Shown in pieces: positions 16,971 to 26,042 of a stretch of DNA of 64,000 bases. The stretch's first letter is position 1; every line of letters starts with the position of its first letter. The DNA is from Geoalkalibacter ferrihydriticus DSM 17813 (GTDB lineage Bacteria > Desulfobacterota > Desulfuromonadia > Desulfuromonadales > Geoalkalibacteraceae): assembly GCF_000820505.1 (NCBI RefSeq), contig NZ_JWJD01000003.1, positions 1 to 64,000 on the forward strand. The letters run 5' to 3'. Under the pieces are notes generated by a model that did not search any database, was not told the DNA's origin, and saw only the letters and a list, made by a program, of their open reading frames with translations. The position numbers and the translations under genes were made by a program.

Positions 16971-17546
16971 GTGAAGCTAATCGTCGGCCTCGGCAATCCG
17001 GGGGAAACCTACGCCAATACCCGTCATAATGTCGGCTTCATGGCTGTGCGCCGCATTGCCGACAGGACCGGGATCGCTCTGAAAAAAAAAGGTTATCAGG
17101 GTCTTTACGGTGTCGGACGGCTGGCGGGCGAGGAAGTCACCCTGCTGCAACCCCATACTTACATGAATCTCAGCGGCGCCAGCGTCGGATCTGCCTGTAA
17201 ATCCCTCGGGGTCTCCCCGGGGGATTTGCTCGTTCTGCATGATGATGTCGATCTGCCCTTCGGAACCCTGCGCATTAAGCTCAGCGGCGGTCACGGCGGG
17301 CAGAAGGGTGTGCGCCATATCAAGGAAGTCCTTGGTTCTGAGGATTTTTTGCGGCTGCGCATCGGCGTCGGGCGCCCTGTCGCCGGCCAGGAGGTGGCCG
17401 ATTATGTTTTGCGCGCTTTTGCGCGTGAGGAAATGGAGGTTTTGGACAGTCTGCTGGATCGGGCGGCGCAAGCCGTCGAAGCCATTCTGCGCGATGGCGT
17501 GCAAAAAGCCATGAATACCTATCACAGCCGGGAAGTCACTGCTTAA
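16971..17546 (+). CDS. pth: Peptidyl-tRNA hydrolase
   Basis: A 191-aa Pth enzyme that recycles peptidyl-tRNA by cleaving the ester bond. Signature [17 protein letters not shown] gives Asn9 and catalytic His19. HDDVDLPFG supplies the catalytic aspartate region, and [12 protein letters not shown] is the second family signature. The start is GTG 16971 behind GGGAGAGTGGG. Length matches the family. Confidence 0.95.
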   Translation: MKLIVGLGNPGETYANTRHNVGFMAVRRIADRTGIALKKKGYQGLYGVGRLAGEEVTLLQPHTYMNLSGASVGSACKSLGVSPGDLLVLHDDVDLPFGTLRIKLSGGHGGQKGVRHIKEVLGSEDFLRLRIGVGRPVAGQEVADYVLRAFAREEMEVLDSLLDRAAQAVEAILRDGVQKAMNTYHSREVTA

Positions 17547-17577
17547 ATCCTATCAGCGAAGAGAGGGTAAGGGTCAC

Positions 17578-19617
17578 ATGGAACTGCAGATGTTTGCACC
17601 GATTCTAGGGGTCATTGGATTTGTCATTGCCGTTTTCTATTACCGGTTGGTCAAGGCTCAGCCGGTCGGTAACGACAAGATGAGGGAAATTTCCGAGATG
17701 ATTCACGCCGGAGCCATGGCTTTTCTGCGGCGCGAATACCAGGTTCTGGCGATCTTCATTGTCGCCGTTTTTTTCTTGATTCTTTTTGGGATGAATTACC
17801 AGACCGCCCTGGCTTTTCTTGGCGGCGCTATTTGCTCGATGACCTGCGGGTTTATCGGTATGAAGGCGGCAACGCGCGCTAATGTGCGTACCGCGGAGGC
17901 GGCGCGCGCCCAAGGGCAGGGTGCCGCTTTGCTGGTCTCTTTCAATGGCGGCGCGGTCATGGGGTTGGCGGTTGCTTCCCTGGGCCTCGTTGGTGTGGGT
18001 ATTGCCTTCATCGCTTTTGGCAGTCCTGAGACCGCTCAGTATATCACCGGCTTTGCCATGGGCGCCTCGTCCATTGCACTTTTCGCGCGTGTCGGCGGCG
18101 GGATTTATACCAAGGCGGCCGATGTCGGCTCCGACCTGGTCGGCAAGGTGGAGGCTGGAATTCCCGAGGATGACCCCCGCAATCCGGGCGTTATTGCCGA
18201 CAACGTCGGTGACTGTGTGGGTGACACCGCAGGGATGGGTGCCGACATTTTTGAGTCCTACGTCGGTTCCATCATCGCCACGATTGCCATCGCCGCCGCG
18301 GCCGGCGTCGGTCTGGTCAGCACTTTGGCAGGCACCCCTGTTGAAGTCGGATCCGAACTCTATCACCAGACCCGCGCCAATGCCATGTTGCTACCCCTGG
18401 TTTTGGCCATGGTCGGTTTGGTGTTCTCCGTCATCGGCATTTTCTCCATGAAGTTCTTCAAAACCATCGACCCGGCGAAGGCCTTGCATTACACGACCTT
18501 TGTCAGCGCAGCCGGATTTCTGATCGCAGCCTTTTTCGTGATCAATTTTCTGCATATTGCCAACGGAGTGTTCTGGGCGATCCTGGCCGGTACCCTGGCC
18601 GGTATCGCTATCGGGCAGATTACCGAGTACTATACTGCTGCCGCTCCGGTTTCCCGCATCGCCGAAGCCAGCAAGACCGGTCCCGCCACCAACATTATTC
18701 ATGGCCTGGCCGTCGGTCTTGAAAGTACGGTCGCTCCGGTTCTCATCATCTGCGTGAGCATTTTCGTCGCCAACTATTTTGCCGGCCTTTATGGCATCGG
18801 TATCGCGGCGGTGGGCATGCTTGCCACGGTTGGCGTGACCATGACGGTCGATGCCTATGGTCCCATCGCCGACAACGCCGGCGGGATTTCCGAAATGGCC
18901 GGGCTGGGACCCGATGTACGCAAAATTACGGATGGTCTCGATGCCATCGGCAATACCACGGCCGCCATCGGCAAGGGTTTTGCTATCGGCTCCGCGGCCC
19001 TGACTGCTCTGGCGCTGTTCTCCGCCTACGCGACGACGGTTCAGTTGGAGGCGATCAATCTGATCAATCCAGGCACGGTCATCGGAATGCTAATCGGCGG
19101 CTCTCTGCCGTTTTTCATCGGTGCCTTGACCATGACCAGCGTGGGCCGGGCCGCCGGCAAGATGGTCGATGAAATCCGTCGCCAGTTCCGTGAAATCCCC
19201 GGTTTGCTTGAAGGGGATCCCAACGCCAAGCCTGAGCCTGAGAAGTGTGTCGACATTTCGACGCGCGCCGCTCTGCGCGAGATGGTGCTTCCCGGTCTGG
19301 TGGCGGTTTTCGCCCCGGTTCTGGTTGGCTTCATTTTGGGGGCCGAAGCTTTGGGCGGCATGCTTGCCGGAGCGACGGTGACCGGGGTGCTGTTGGCGCT
19401 GATGATGGCCAACGCAGGGGGCGCCTGGGATAATGCCAAGAAGTATATCGAAAAGGGCGAACTGGCCGGCGAGGGCAAGGGCGGCGAGGCCCACAAGGCC
19501 GCTGTGGTCGGCGATACTGTTGGCGATCCCTGTAAGGATACTTCGGGACCCTCGATGAACATTCTCATCAAGTTGATGAGTGTCGTTGCTCTGGTTATTG
19601 CTCCGTTGTTGATCTGA
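17578..19617 (+). CDS. hppA: Membrane-bound ion-pumping pyrophosphatase (K+-dependent type)
   Basis: A 679-aa integral membrane pyrophosphatase with about 16 helices. The active-site block [20 protein letters not shown]...[31 protein letters not shown] and the C-terminal DNAKKYIE and [17 protein letters not shown] blocks are intact. The motif [10 protein letters not shown] has Ala where K+-independent enzymes have Lys, which marks the K+-dependent class. It couples PPi hydrolysis to H+ or Na+ export; which ion cannot be settled by eye. A strong terminator follows. Confidence 0.95.
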   Translation: MELQMFAPILGVIGFVIAVFYYRLVKAQPVGNDKMREISEMIHAGAMAFLRREYQVLAIFIVAVFFLILFGMNYQTALAFLGGAICSMTCGFIGMKAATRANVRTAEAARAQGQGAALLVSFNGGAVMGLAVASLGLVGVGIAFIAFGSPETAQYITGFAMGASSIALFARVGGGIYTKAADVGSDLVGKVEAGIPEDDPRNPGVIADNVGDCVGDTAGMGADIFESYVGSIIATIAIAAAAGVGLVSTLAGTPVEVGSELYHQTRANAMLLPLVLAMVGLVFSVIGIFSMKFFKTIDPAKALHYTTFVSAAGFLIAAFFVINFLHIANGVFWAILAGTLAGIAIGQITEYYTAAAPVSRIAEASKTGPATNIIHGLAVGLESTVAPVLIICVSIFVANYFAGLYGIGIAAVGMLATVGVTMTVDAYGPIADNAGGISEMAGLGPDVRKITDGLDAIGNTTAAIGKGFAIGSAALTALALFSAYATTVQLEAINLINPGTVIGMLIGGSLPFFIGALTMTSVGRAAGKMVDEIRRQFREIPGLLEGDPNAKPEPEKCVDISTRAALREMVLPGLVAVFAPVLVGFILGAEALGGMLAGATVTGVLLALMMANAGGAWDNAKKYIEKGELAGEGKGGEAHKAAVVGDTVGDPCKDTSGPSMNILIKLMSVVALVIAPLLI

Positions 19618-19645
19618 GTTTATTTTCGCATATCCGTTTAACCGC

Positions 19646-19685
19646 ACGATAGCCGGAACCCGGGTTCCGGCTATCGTCTTTTTTG
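19646..19685 (+). terminator. Rho-independent terminator after hppA
   Basis: A 32-base perfect palindrome at 19646-19677 (GC-rich centre CCCGGG) is followed by C and a run of T residues at 19679-19684. It separates hppA from ychF. Confidence 0.9.
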
Positions 19686-19701
19686 CCAGGCGACAGCTAC
19701 T

Positions 19702-20796
19702 ATGGGATTTAAATGTGGTATCGTCGGTTTGCCTAATGTCGGCAAGTCGACCATCTTTAACGCTCTGACCTCAGCCGGTGCCGAATCGGCCAATTACCCT
19801 TTCTGTACTATCGAGCCTAATGTCGGTATCGTCTCTGTTCCCGACCCCCGGCTCGATGCGCTTGCGGAGATCGTCAACCCCCAAAAAGTCTTGCCGACCA
19901 CCCTCGAATTCGTCGATATCGCCGGATTGGTCAAGGGCGCGAGCAAGGGGGAGGGGTTGGGAAATCAGTTCCTCGGTCATATCCGCAAGGTCGATGCCAT
20001 AGCTCATATCGTGCGCTGCTTTGAGGATGACAACGTTGTTCATGTTGACGGCAGCGTTGATCCCATCCGCGATGTCGAAGTTATTCAAACCGAGCTCAAT
20101 CTGGCTGATCTTGACTCCGTCGAGCGCCGCATTCAGCGTAGCGAAAAGCAGGCGCGCAGCGGCGATAAAAAGTTGCAGGCAGAGATCGCCGTGCTGCAGA
20201 AAGTGCGCACCGCCCTGGATCTTGGCCTTCCCGCGCGCAAAGCCGAACTTGACGATGAAGAGCGCCTATTGTTGAACGAGTTGCAGTTGATCACGGCCCG
20301 TCCGGTTCTATATGTCGCTAACGTCGGCGAGGGCGACCTTGAAGGCCGACACCCCTTCGTCGCGCGGTTGAAGGAGCAGGCGGCTGCCGAGGGCGCCGAA
20401 TTGATCGTTATTTGCGGGCGTATCGAGGCCGAAGTTGCAGAGCTGGGTGGAGAAGATAAGGCTGAATTTCTCCAGGAACTCGGTTTGGCTGAATCAGGTC
20501 TCGATCGCATGATTCGCGCCGGCTATGATCTGCTTGGTCTGATCACCTATTTCACCGCGGGCGTCAAGGAGGTTCGAGCCTGGACTATTAGCCGCGGCAC
20601 GCGCGCTCCTGGTGCGGCCGGTGTGATTCACACCGATTTTGAAAAAGGATTTATCCGTGCCGAGGTTATCGCATTCGCCGACTTCGTGCGCTCACGCGGT
20701 GAGCAGGGAGCACGGGAGAAGGGCTTGATGCGACTGGAAGGCAAGGATTATGTAGTGCAGGACGGCGATGTGATGCACTTTCGTTTTAATGTTTAG
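19702..20796 (+). CDS. ychF: Ribosome-binding ATPase YchF (OLA1 family)
   Basis: A 364-aa Obg-related P-loop NTPase. Walker [10 protein letters not shown] sits at the N-terminus and a G3-type [17 protein letters not shown] follows. The G4 position reads NVGE rather than NKxD, the change that gives this family ATP over GTP preference. A coiled-coil insert and C-terminal TGS domain ([12 protein letters not shown]...) follow. It binds ribosomes and takes part in stress responses. It starts 17 bases after the preceding T-run. Confidence 0.95.
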   Translation: MGFKCGIVGLPNVGKSTIFNALTSAGAESANYPFCTIEPNVGIVSVPDPRLDALAEIVNPQKVLPTTLEFVDIAGLVKGASKGEGLGNQFLGHIRKVDAIAHIVRCFEDDNVVHVDGSVDPIRDVEVIQTELNLADLDSVERRIQRSEKQARSGDKKLQAEIAVLQKVRTALDLGLPARKAELDDEERLLLNELQLITARPVLYVANVGEGDLEGRHPFVARLKEQAAAEGAELIVICGRIEAEVAELGGEDKAEFLQELGLAESGLDRMIRAGYDLLGLITYFTAGVKEVRAWTISRGTRAPGAAGVIHTDFEKGFIRAEVIAFADFVRSRGEQGAREKGLMRLEGKDYVVQDGDVMHFRFNV

Positions 20797-20884
20797 CGCC
20801 GCTGGCGAATTATTTTTCTTGTATGGCGGGAAGGTCGTTGAAAAGCTTGTTTGTTTGTGGTAGAAAGCAAAGTTCACATAAGTG

Positions 20885-20950
20885 TGGGGCACTGTCTGCC
20901 CCCTCCTTGCTTCGGGGTCGCCCGGGGCTATTAAACCGAGAGGAGCTAAA
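20885..20950 (+). promoter_or_regulatory. Candidate S6:S18-binding leader of rpsF
   Basis: A GGGGCA/TGCCCC hairpin (20885-20901) is followed by a second fold in which CTCCT at 20903-20907 can pair with the rpsF ribosome site AGGAG at 20941-20945. This encloses a CGGG/CCCG hairpin and an unpaired CCG at 20936-20938. A CCG next to a stem near the rpsF start is the hallmark of the known S6:S18 autoregulatory RNA. Covariation was not tested. Confidence 0.45.
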
Positions 20951-20956
20951 TCAAAG

Positions 20957-21325
20957 ATGAGAAGTTATGAAACCATGTTCATCGTCCACCCCGAGGTGGT
21001 CGGTGACGAGCTCAAGGCTCTGGTCGAAAAGTTCAAGGGTGTAATCGCCGACCGGGGTGGGGATGTCGTTAAAGTTGAAGAATGGGGTAGCCGCACTCTG
21101 GCGTATCCGATTCAGAAACTGACCCGCGGCGCCTATTTCATTTTTTATTTTCAGGCTGGTCCCGGTGATGTCGCTGAATTCGAGCGGCGCCTGCGTCTCG
21201 ACGAAAAGATTCTGCGTTTCAATTCTCTGCGCCTTGAGCAGGGCCTGCCGCAGTCGGTTGTCGCAGCCCAGGAGGCAGCCGAAGGCGCCGAAGCCGAGAC
21301 CGCACAGGAAGAAGCCGGAGAGTAA
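20957..21325 (+). CDS. rpsF: 30S ribosomal protein S6
   Basis: A 122-aa S6 protein starting MRSYETMFIVHPE at ATG 20957, with AGGAG at 20941-20945. The conserved RRLAYPI-type strand (SRTLAYPIQKLTRGAYF) is present. The acidic/alanine-rich C-terminal tail is an extension common in S6. S6 pairs with S18 on 16S rRNA, and the S18 gene is next. Confidence 0.96.
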   Translation: MRSYETMFIVHPEVVGDELKALVEKFKGVIADRGGDVVKVEEWGSRTLAYPIQKLTRGAYFIFYFQAGPGDVAEFERRLRLDEKILRFNSLRLEQGLPQSVVAAQEAAEGAEAETAQEEAGE

Positions 21326-21358
21326 CTCAAACCAACTGAATATGGAGGATAAATAGAT

Positions 21359-21604
21359 ATGGCTGCACCCAGAAGACGATTTGGCCGGCGCAAAGTCTGC
21401 CGGTTTTGTGCCGACAAGGGCCTCAGCATCGGTTATAAGCAGGTCGATACCTTGCGCGGATTTGTTTCGGAGCGCGGCAAGATCGTGCCGCGCCGCATCA
21501 CAGGTACCTGCGCCCCCCATCAACGCGTACTTACCGAGGCGATTAAGCGGGCGCGCATGATGGCGCTGCTGCCTTATTCCTCGTCTCACTCCCTGGTGGG
21601 CTAG
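21359..21604 (+). CDS. rpsR: 30S ribosomal protein S18
   Basis: An 81-aa S18 protein with [31 protein letters not shown] and the [10 protein letters not shown] end. It keeps a CRFC pair (VCRFCADK) plus a Cys in GTCAPHQ, so it is a cysteine-bearing (zinc-capable, C+) form. GGAGG lies just upstream. It is cotranscribed with rpsF. Confidence 0.96.
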   Translation: MAAPRRRFGRRKVCRFCADKGLSIGYKQVDTLRGFVSERGKIVPRRITGTCAPHQRVLTEAIKRARMMALLPYSSSHSLVG

Positions 21605-21641
21605 GATCCGGCGGACGGAAACGGAAAACGACGCGACGCTC

Positions 21642-22571
21642 ATGGATCAACGAACACTGGCTATTTTCGGTGCGGCGGTGGTCACCTCCGCATTATTTAT
21701 GGGGGGGCAGGTCATTGCCCCGCTGGCTCTGCTCCTCAACCTGATTGGGCCCGTCCCGGCCGCCTATGTGCATATGCGCTTCGGCGCCGCTGCCGGTGCC
21801 GCCGTCATCGCTCTGAGTTGCGCGGCGTTGATGGTGTTGCTGCCACCGATCCTTTCCGTGGGCTTTCTGTTGCAATACGGGATAGCTGCCTTCTGCGTGC
21901 CCTTGCTGTTGCGGCGCGGTCTGGCCTGGGACCGGGCGGTTGCGGGCACTGTGGGCATCGGTTTGGCGATCGCTCTGCCGCTCTTGATGATCGCGGCGCA
22001 GGGACAGGGACTGGGCGCCTCGGAGCTTGTTCGGCAGGAGGCCGGTCACGCCATTTCCCAGGCTCTGCAGTATTCCGACGAGGGTGGAATGGCTGCCCAG
22101 GATCGGGAGGCGCTTGAACAGACCCTGGTCGCTATGGCTGAGGCATTTGTCCTGATTTACCCGGCGGTGGCCGTTGTCATTCTTGGCATCCTTGCCGCGG
22201 TGGTTATTCTTCTGTTGCAAGCCTTGGGCAAGGGTCGCTACGAGATCTCCGGTCCACCCTTCGCGCAGTGGAAAGCGCCGGAATTTCTGGTGTGGGGCGT
22301 TATCGTCGCAGGCTTTGCTCTTCTGGTCAACAGTCCGGGGCTCAGGGTTGTCGCGGCCAATGTGCTGGTTGTGCTGTTGCCCCTCTATTTTGTCCAGGGT
22401 CTGGCGGTGGTCACGCATTTTTTGCGGCGCAAGGCCGTTCCGCCCATGTTTCGTTCGCTGGCCTACTTTTTCATTTTCATTCTCAACCCCCTGCCGCTGC
22501 TGGTCACGGTCATGGGCGTATTCGATATCTGGATCGATTTTCGTAAACCAAAGATAAATAAAACGTCGTAA
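21642..22571 (+). CDS. DUF2232 (YybS-like) integral membrane protein
   Basis: A 309-aa hydrophobic protein with about eight predicted membrane helices. Two early helices (about 5-30 and 33-50) are followed by a pair around 55-100, a polar loop near 115-160 and further helices ending with a basic/polar tail. It matches the DUF2232 pattern found between rpsR and rplI in many Deltaproteobacteria and Firmicutes. Function is unknown; some DUF2232 members resemble ECF-transporter S components. It lies 37 bases after rpsR and 15 bases before rplI, so it is part of the ribosomal operon. Confidence 0.75.
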   Translation: MDQRTLAIFGAAVVTSALFMGGQVIAPLALLLNLIGPVPAAYVHMRFGAAAGAAVIALSCAALMVLLPPILSVGFLLQYGIAAFCVPLLLRRGLAWDRAVAGTVGIGLAIALPLLMIAAQGQGLGASELVRQEAGHAISQALQYSDEGGMAAQDREALEQTLVAMAEAFVLIYPAVAVVILGILAAVVILLLQALGKGRYEISGPPFAQWKAPEFLVWGVIVAGFALLVNSPGLRVVAANVLVVLLPLYFVQGLAVVTHFLRRKAVPPMFRSLAYFFIFILNPLPLLVTVMGVFDIWIDFRKPKINKTS

Positions 22572-22586
22572 GACGGGAGGAGACCC

Positions 22587-23036
22587 ATGGAGGTTATACT
22601 CAAGGAAGCTGTTGAGGGACTGGGAAATATTGGCGACATCGTCAAGGTAAAGCCGGGATATGCCCGCAACTACCTGGTGCCCCAAGGCCTGGCCAGCGAA
22701 GCTAATTCACGCAATGTGCGCGAACTTGAACATCAGAAGCGCATGCTCGAGCGCAAGCTGCAGAAAGTGTCGCAGGATTCCCAGGCATTCAAGGCGCGCA
22801 TCGAAGCGGTGACCTGCACTTTCGAACAACGCGCGGGAGATGACGGAAAGCTGTTTGGATCCGTAACCGGCATCGACATTGAGAAGAAGCTGGCCGAAGC
22901 CGGAATCGAAATCGATCGCAAGAAACTCCAACTTGCCGATCCGATTAAAAATCTCGGTGAGTTCGAGGTGCCTCTGCGTCTCAACGCCGGAGTCGTTGCG
23001 CAGGTTAAGGTTCAGGTGAGCGCCGCCGCCGAGTAA
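22587..23036 (+). CDS. rplI: 50S ribosomal protein L9
   Basis: A 149-aa L9: N-terminal rRNA-binding domain with GNIGDIVKVKPGYARNYLVPQGLA, a long central helix (about 40-75), and a C-terminal domain with DGKLFGSVTGIDI. Length and order are typical. GGGAGGAG precedes ATG 22587. It ends the ribosomal part of the operon and a terminator follows before dnaB. Confidence 0.96.
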   Translation: MEVILKEAVEGLGNIGDIVKVKPGYARNYLVPQGLASEANSRNVRELEHQKRMLERKLQKVSQDSQAFKARIEAVTCTFEQRAGDDGKLFGSVTGIDIEKKLAEAGIEIDRKKLQLADPIKNLGEFEVPLRLNAGVVAQVKVQVSAAAE

Positions 23037-23055
23037 GTAATTTTTTGCTGGTACC

Positions 23056-23085
23056 GGGACGGCCCTGCGTGGCCGTCCCTTTTTT
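23056..23085 (+). terminator. Rho-independent terminator after rplI
   Basis: Stem GGGACGGCC (23056-23064) pairs with GGCCGTCCC (23071-23079) around CTGCGT, then six T residues. It may partly separate rplI from dnaB. Confidence 0.88.
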
Positions 23086-23109
23086 CTGCTTTTTCTCCTC
23101 TAGGTGTCC

Positions 23110-24477
23110 ATGGAAGAACCCAGCGTTCACCGTCTCCCGCCCCAGAGCCTTGAGGCGGAAATGTCCGTTCTCGGCGGTATTCTGCTCGATGAGCAGGCTC
23201 TCGATAAGGTCCTCGAACTCCTGCGTCCGGAAGACTTCTACCGCGAAAGTCACCGCAAAATTTTCGAAAGTCTCATTGCCCTTTCGGAAAAAAACGAACC
23301 TGCCGACCTGGTGACTTTGGCTGCGCATCTGCAGAGTCGTCAAGCCCTCGAGGCTATCGGCGGACACGCCTATCTGGCCACTCTGGTCGACTACGTGCCG
23401 ACGGCTGCCAACATCATCTACTACTGTCGTCTGGTTAAGGAGCGCGCACTGGCCCGCCACCTGATTTCAGTGGCCACTGAAATTGCGACCTCCGGATATG
23501 CCGGCGGCAATATTGAGCAAATTCTGGACCAGGCCGAGAAGTCGATTTTTGAAATCGCCGAGAATCGCAACCGCCCCAGCTATTTTTCCGTTCGCGACAT
23601 TCTTAAAGATACCTTCAAGAACATTGAAAAACTCTACGAGCGCAAAGAGCTGGTCACCGGCGTGCCGACCGGCTATGCCGATCTGGACAAGATGACCGCC
23701 GGCCTGCAGCCTGGAGATCTGGTCATCATGGCGGGCCGTCCATCCATGGGTAAGACTGCTTTTTGTCTCAACGTCGCTGAGTATGCCGCCGTTAAAAGCG
23801 AACGCCGCGCGCCGAGTTTGATTTTTTCTCTGGAGATGGGCAAGGAGCAGTTGGTGCAGCGTCTGCTCTGTTCCGTGGCGCGTGTCGATGCCAGTCGCAT
23901 GCGTACCGGCCATCTCGGCGATTCCGACTGGCCCAAGCTGACCCAGGCCGCCAGCGAGTTGAGCAGCGCCAAAATCTTTATCGACGACACGCCGGCGATC
24001 AGCGCGTTGGAGGTCCGCTCCAAGGCTCGGCGCCTCAAGTCTCAAGAAGACATTGGTTTGATTATCGTCGATTATCTACAGCTGATGCGAGGCAATAATC
24101 CCGAAAGCCGCCAGCAGGAGATCTCCGAAATCTCTCGTTCACTCAAGGCCCTGGCCAAGGAACTGAGCGTGCCGGTGGTGGCTCTTTCCCAGCTCAATCG
24201 CTCTTTGGAGAACCGCACCGACAAGCGCCCGATCATGGCCGATTTGCGCGAATCCGGTGCTATTGAGCAGGACGCCGATGTCATCATGTTCGTTTATCGC
24301 GATGAAGTTTATTGCCCGCATTGCAAAAAAGGCGAAGAGTGCAACGAAAACCATCGCGGTGCCGCCGAAATTATTGTCGGAAAGCAGCGTAATGGTCCGA
24401 TCGGTACGGTCAATCTGGCCTTTCGCGGAGAATTCACGCGGTTTGAAAATCTCGCCCGTCGCGAGGACGGATACTGA
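23110..24477 (+). CDS. dnaB: Replicative DNA helicase DnaB
   Basis: A 455-aa hexameric helicase. The N-terminal primase/loader domain (LEAEMSVLGGILLD...) is followed by the RecA-type core with Walker A AGRPSMGKTAF, Walker B LIIVDYLQLM, and DLRESGAIEQDADVIMF. C-terminal VGKQRNGPIGTVNLAF is typical. The segment CPHCKKGEECNENH within the core is an extra cysteine-rich loop seen in some delta-class DnaB proteins. ATG 23110 has AGGTG upstream; GTG 23104 in frame is possible. No intein is present. Confidence 0.95.
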   Translation: MEEPSVHRLPPQSLEAEMSVLGGILLDEQALDKVLELLRPEDFYRESHRKIFESLIALSEKNEPADLVTLAAHLQSRQALEAIGGHAYLATLVDYVPTAANIIYYCRLVKERALARHLISVATEIATSGYAGGNIEQILDQAEKSIFEIAENRNRPSYFSVRDILKDTFKNIEKLYERKELVTGVPTGYADLDKMTAGLQPGDLVIMAGRPSMGKTAFCLNVAEYAAVKSERRAPSLIFSLEMGKEQLVQRLLCSVARVDASRMRTGHLGDSDWPKLTQAASELSSAKIFIDDTPAISALEVRSKARRLKSQEDIGLIIVDYLQLMRGNNPESRQQEISEISRSLKALAKELSVPVVALSQLNRSLENRTDKRPIMADLRESGAIEQDADVIMFVYRDEVYCPHCKKGEECNENHRGAAEIIVGKQRNGPIGTVNLAFRGEFTRFENLARREDGY

Positions 24478-24482
24478 TTCCG

Positions 24483-24518
24483 TAAAAAAATCCCCGGAAA
24501 TAGAGTATCCCGGGGATT
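24483..24518. terminator. Terminator between convergent dnaB and ntrC
   Basis: Stem 24489-24497 pairs with 24510-24518 around a 12-base loop. On the minus strand it is followed by a seven-T run, so it mainly terminates the ntrC operon. Confidence 0.82.
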
Positions 24519-24554
24519 GAGGCATGTCTGCAAATCATTTCTCTCCTGCTTTTT

Positions 24555-25988
24555 TCAGCCCTCTTTGTTGATTTCAATTCCCAGTGTCTGGATTTTTTTG
24601 CGTAAGGTATTTCGGTTGATGCCGAGAATCTCAGCCGTCCTCACTTGATTGCCGCGGGTTTTCTCCAGCACGATGCGAATCAGTGGGCGTTCCATCTGGT
24701 GCAGAACCATTTCGTAGAGATTGTTGAGCTCCTGCACTTCCATTTTTCCGATGGCGTTGCGTAGTTTATTCGTGATGAGGGCTTCGAGGGAGCAATCGGC
24801 GGTCTCACCATCCCCTTCGCTCAAAACGGGAAAATCATCCGGCGTCAACAGGGGATTGGGCGCCAGTAGGGCCGCCCGCTGGATGGTATTTTCCAGCTCT
24901 CGCACATTGCCGGGCCAATTGAAGCTTGCCAGCAGGCGATGGGCCTCCGCTGTGCAGCCCAGGGCCGTAGTGCCGACCTTTTCGCGGGCGCTTTGGATGA
25001 AATAGTCGACCAGTAGGGGGATGTCGTCACGACGCTCACGTAGGGGCGGCAGGGCGATGGGCACGACATTGAGGCGATAGAAAAGGTCTTCTCGAAATTC
25101 GCGGTTTCGTACTTTGTCCTTGAGGTTTTGATTGGTCGCGGCGACGATGCGCACGTCAACCGGGATTGTGGTGCTGCCGCCAGTGCGGGTGATTTCCTTT
25201 TCTTGCAGTACGCGCAGCAGCTTTGCTTGGAGATCCAGGGGCATGTCGCCTATTTCGTCGAGAAACAGGGTGCCGCCGTTGGCCTGTTCGAATTTGCCGG
25301 TCTTGCGCTCGGTTGCGCCGGTAAAGGCGCCCTTTTCAAAGCCGAATAGCTCGCTCTCGAGCAATTCGCGGGGGATGGCGGCGCAATTGAGGGCGAGAAA
25401 CGGCTTGCCCAGTCGCGGGCTGTTGAAGTGAACGGCGCGTGCCACAAGTTCCTTGCCGGTACCGCTTTCCCCGGTAATCAGGATGGTTACATCGGAGGGC
25501 GCAACCTTGCCGAGGACTTTATAAACTTCCTGCATCGGTTTGCTCTGGCCGATGAGGGTGCGCTCGAGATGATACTGGTCCTTAAGCTCATCCTTGAGGC
25601 GGCTGACTTCAGTGCTGATCTCCGCAGCCTTGCCTGCCTTGACCAGAATGGCGTCGATGGCATCAAGGTCAAAAGGTTTGGTGATGTAGTCATAGGCCCC
25701 GCGCTTCATTGCCTCGACCGCGTTTTTCATGGAGGACTCGGCGGTCATGATGACAATCAGGGTGTGCGGCGTCTGCTCTTGAAACCGGGTGAGCAGGTCC
25801 AGGCCGCTGATCCCAGGCATCTTGATGTCGAGGATGGCCAGGTCGTAGGTGTTTTTCCGAAAAAATTCCAAGGCTTCGTTGCCGTCGCCGGCCAAGTCAA
25901 CTTTGAAGCCCTTTTTGCTGAGGGCCTTGGATAGGACCCAGCGGATGCTTTCTTCGTCATCGGCGATCAGAATCCGTTCGATAGCCAT
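24555..25988 (-). CDS. ntrC: Nitrogen regulator NtrC-type sigma-54 activator
   Basis: A 477-aa response regulator. The receiver has D10-D11, phospho-acceptor D54 in AILDIKMP, and K104 in ITKPF. The AAA+ domain has GESGTGKE 173-180 and GAFTGA 220-225. A C-terminal Fis HTH reads RTAEILGINRNTLRKKIQTLG. The preceding gene is an NtrB-like kinase and the one before is dusB, reproducing the nifR3-ntrB-ntrC operon. It probably activates nitrogen-assimilation promoters, though in this lineage NtrC paralogues can have other targets. Confidence 0.92.
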   Translation of the reverse strand: MAIERILIADDEESIRWVLSKALSKKGFKVDLAGDGNEALEFFRKNTYDLAILDIKMPGISGLDLLTRFQEQTPHTLIVIMTAESSMKNAVEAMKRGAYDYITKPFDLDAIDAILVKAGKAAEISTEVSRLKDELKDQYHLERTLIGQSKPMQEVYKVLGKVAPSDVTILITGESGTGKELVARAVHFNSPRLGKPFLALNCAAIPRELLESELFGFEKGAFTGATERKTGKFEQANGGTLFLDEIGDMPLDLQAKLLRVLQEKEITRTGGSTTIPVDVRIVAATNQNLKDKVRNREFREDLFYRLNVVPIALPPLRERRDDIPLLVDYFIQSAREKVGTTALGCTAEAHRLLASFNWPGNVRELENTIQRAALLAPNPLLTPDDFPVLSEGDGETADCSLEALITNKLRNAIGKMEVQELNNLYEMVLHQMERPLIRIVLEKTRGNQVRTAEILGINRNTLRKKIQTLGIEINKEG

Positions 25989-26042
25989 GAACTGGAACTC
26001 TCTTTCTGGTGCGAGGTAAAAAAATGTCTATGCCGTTAGCGC

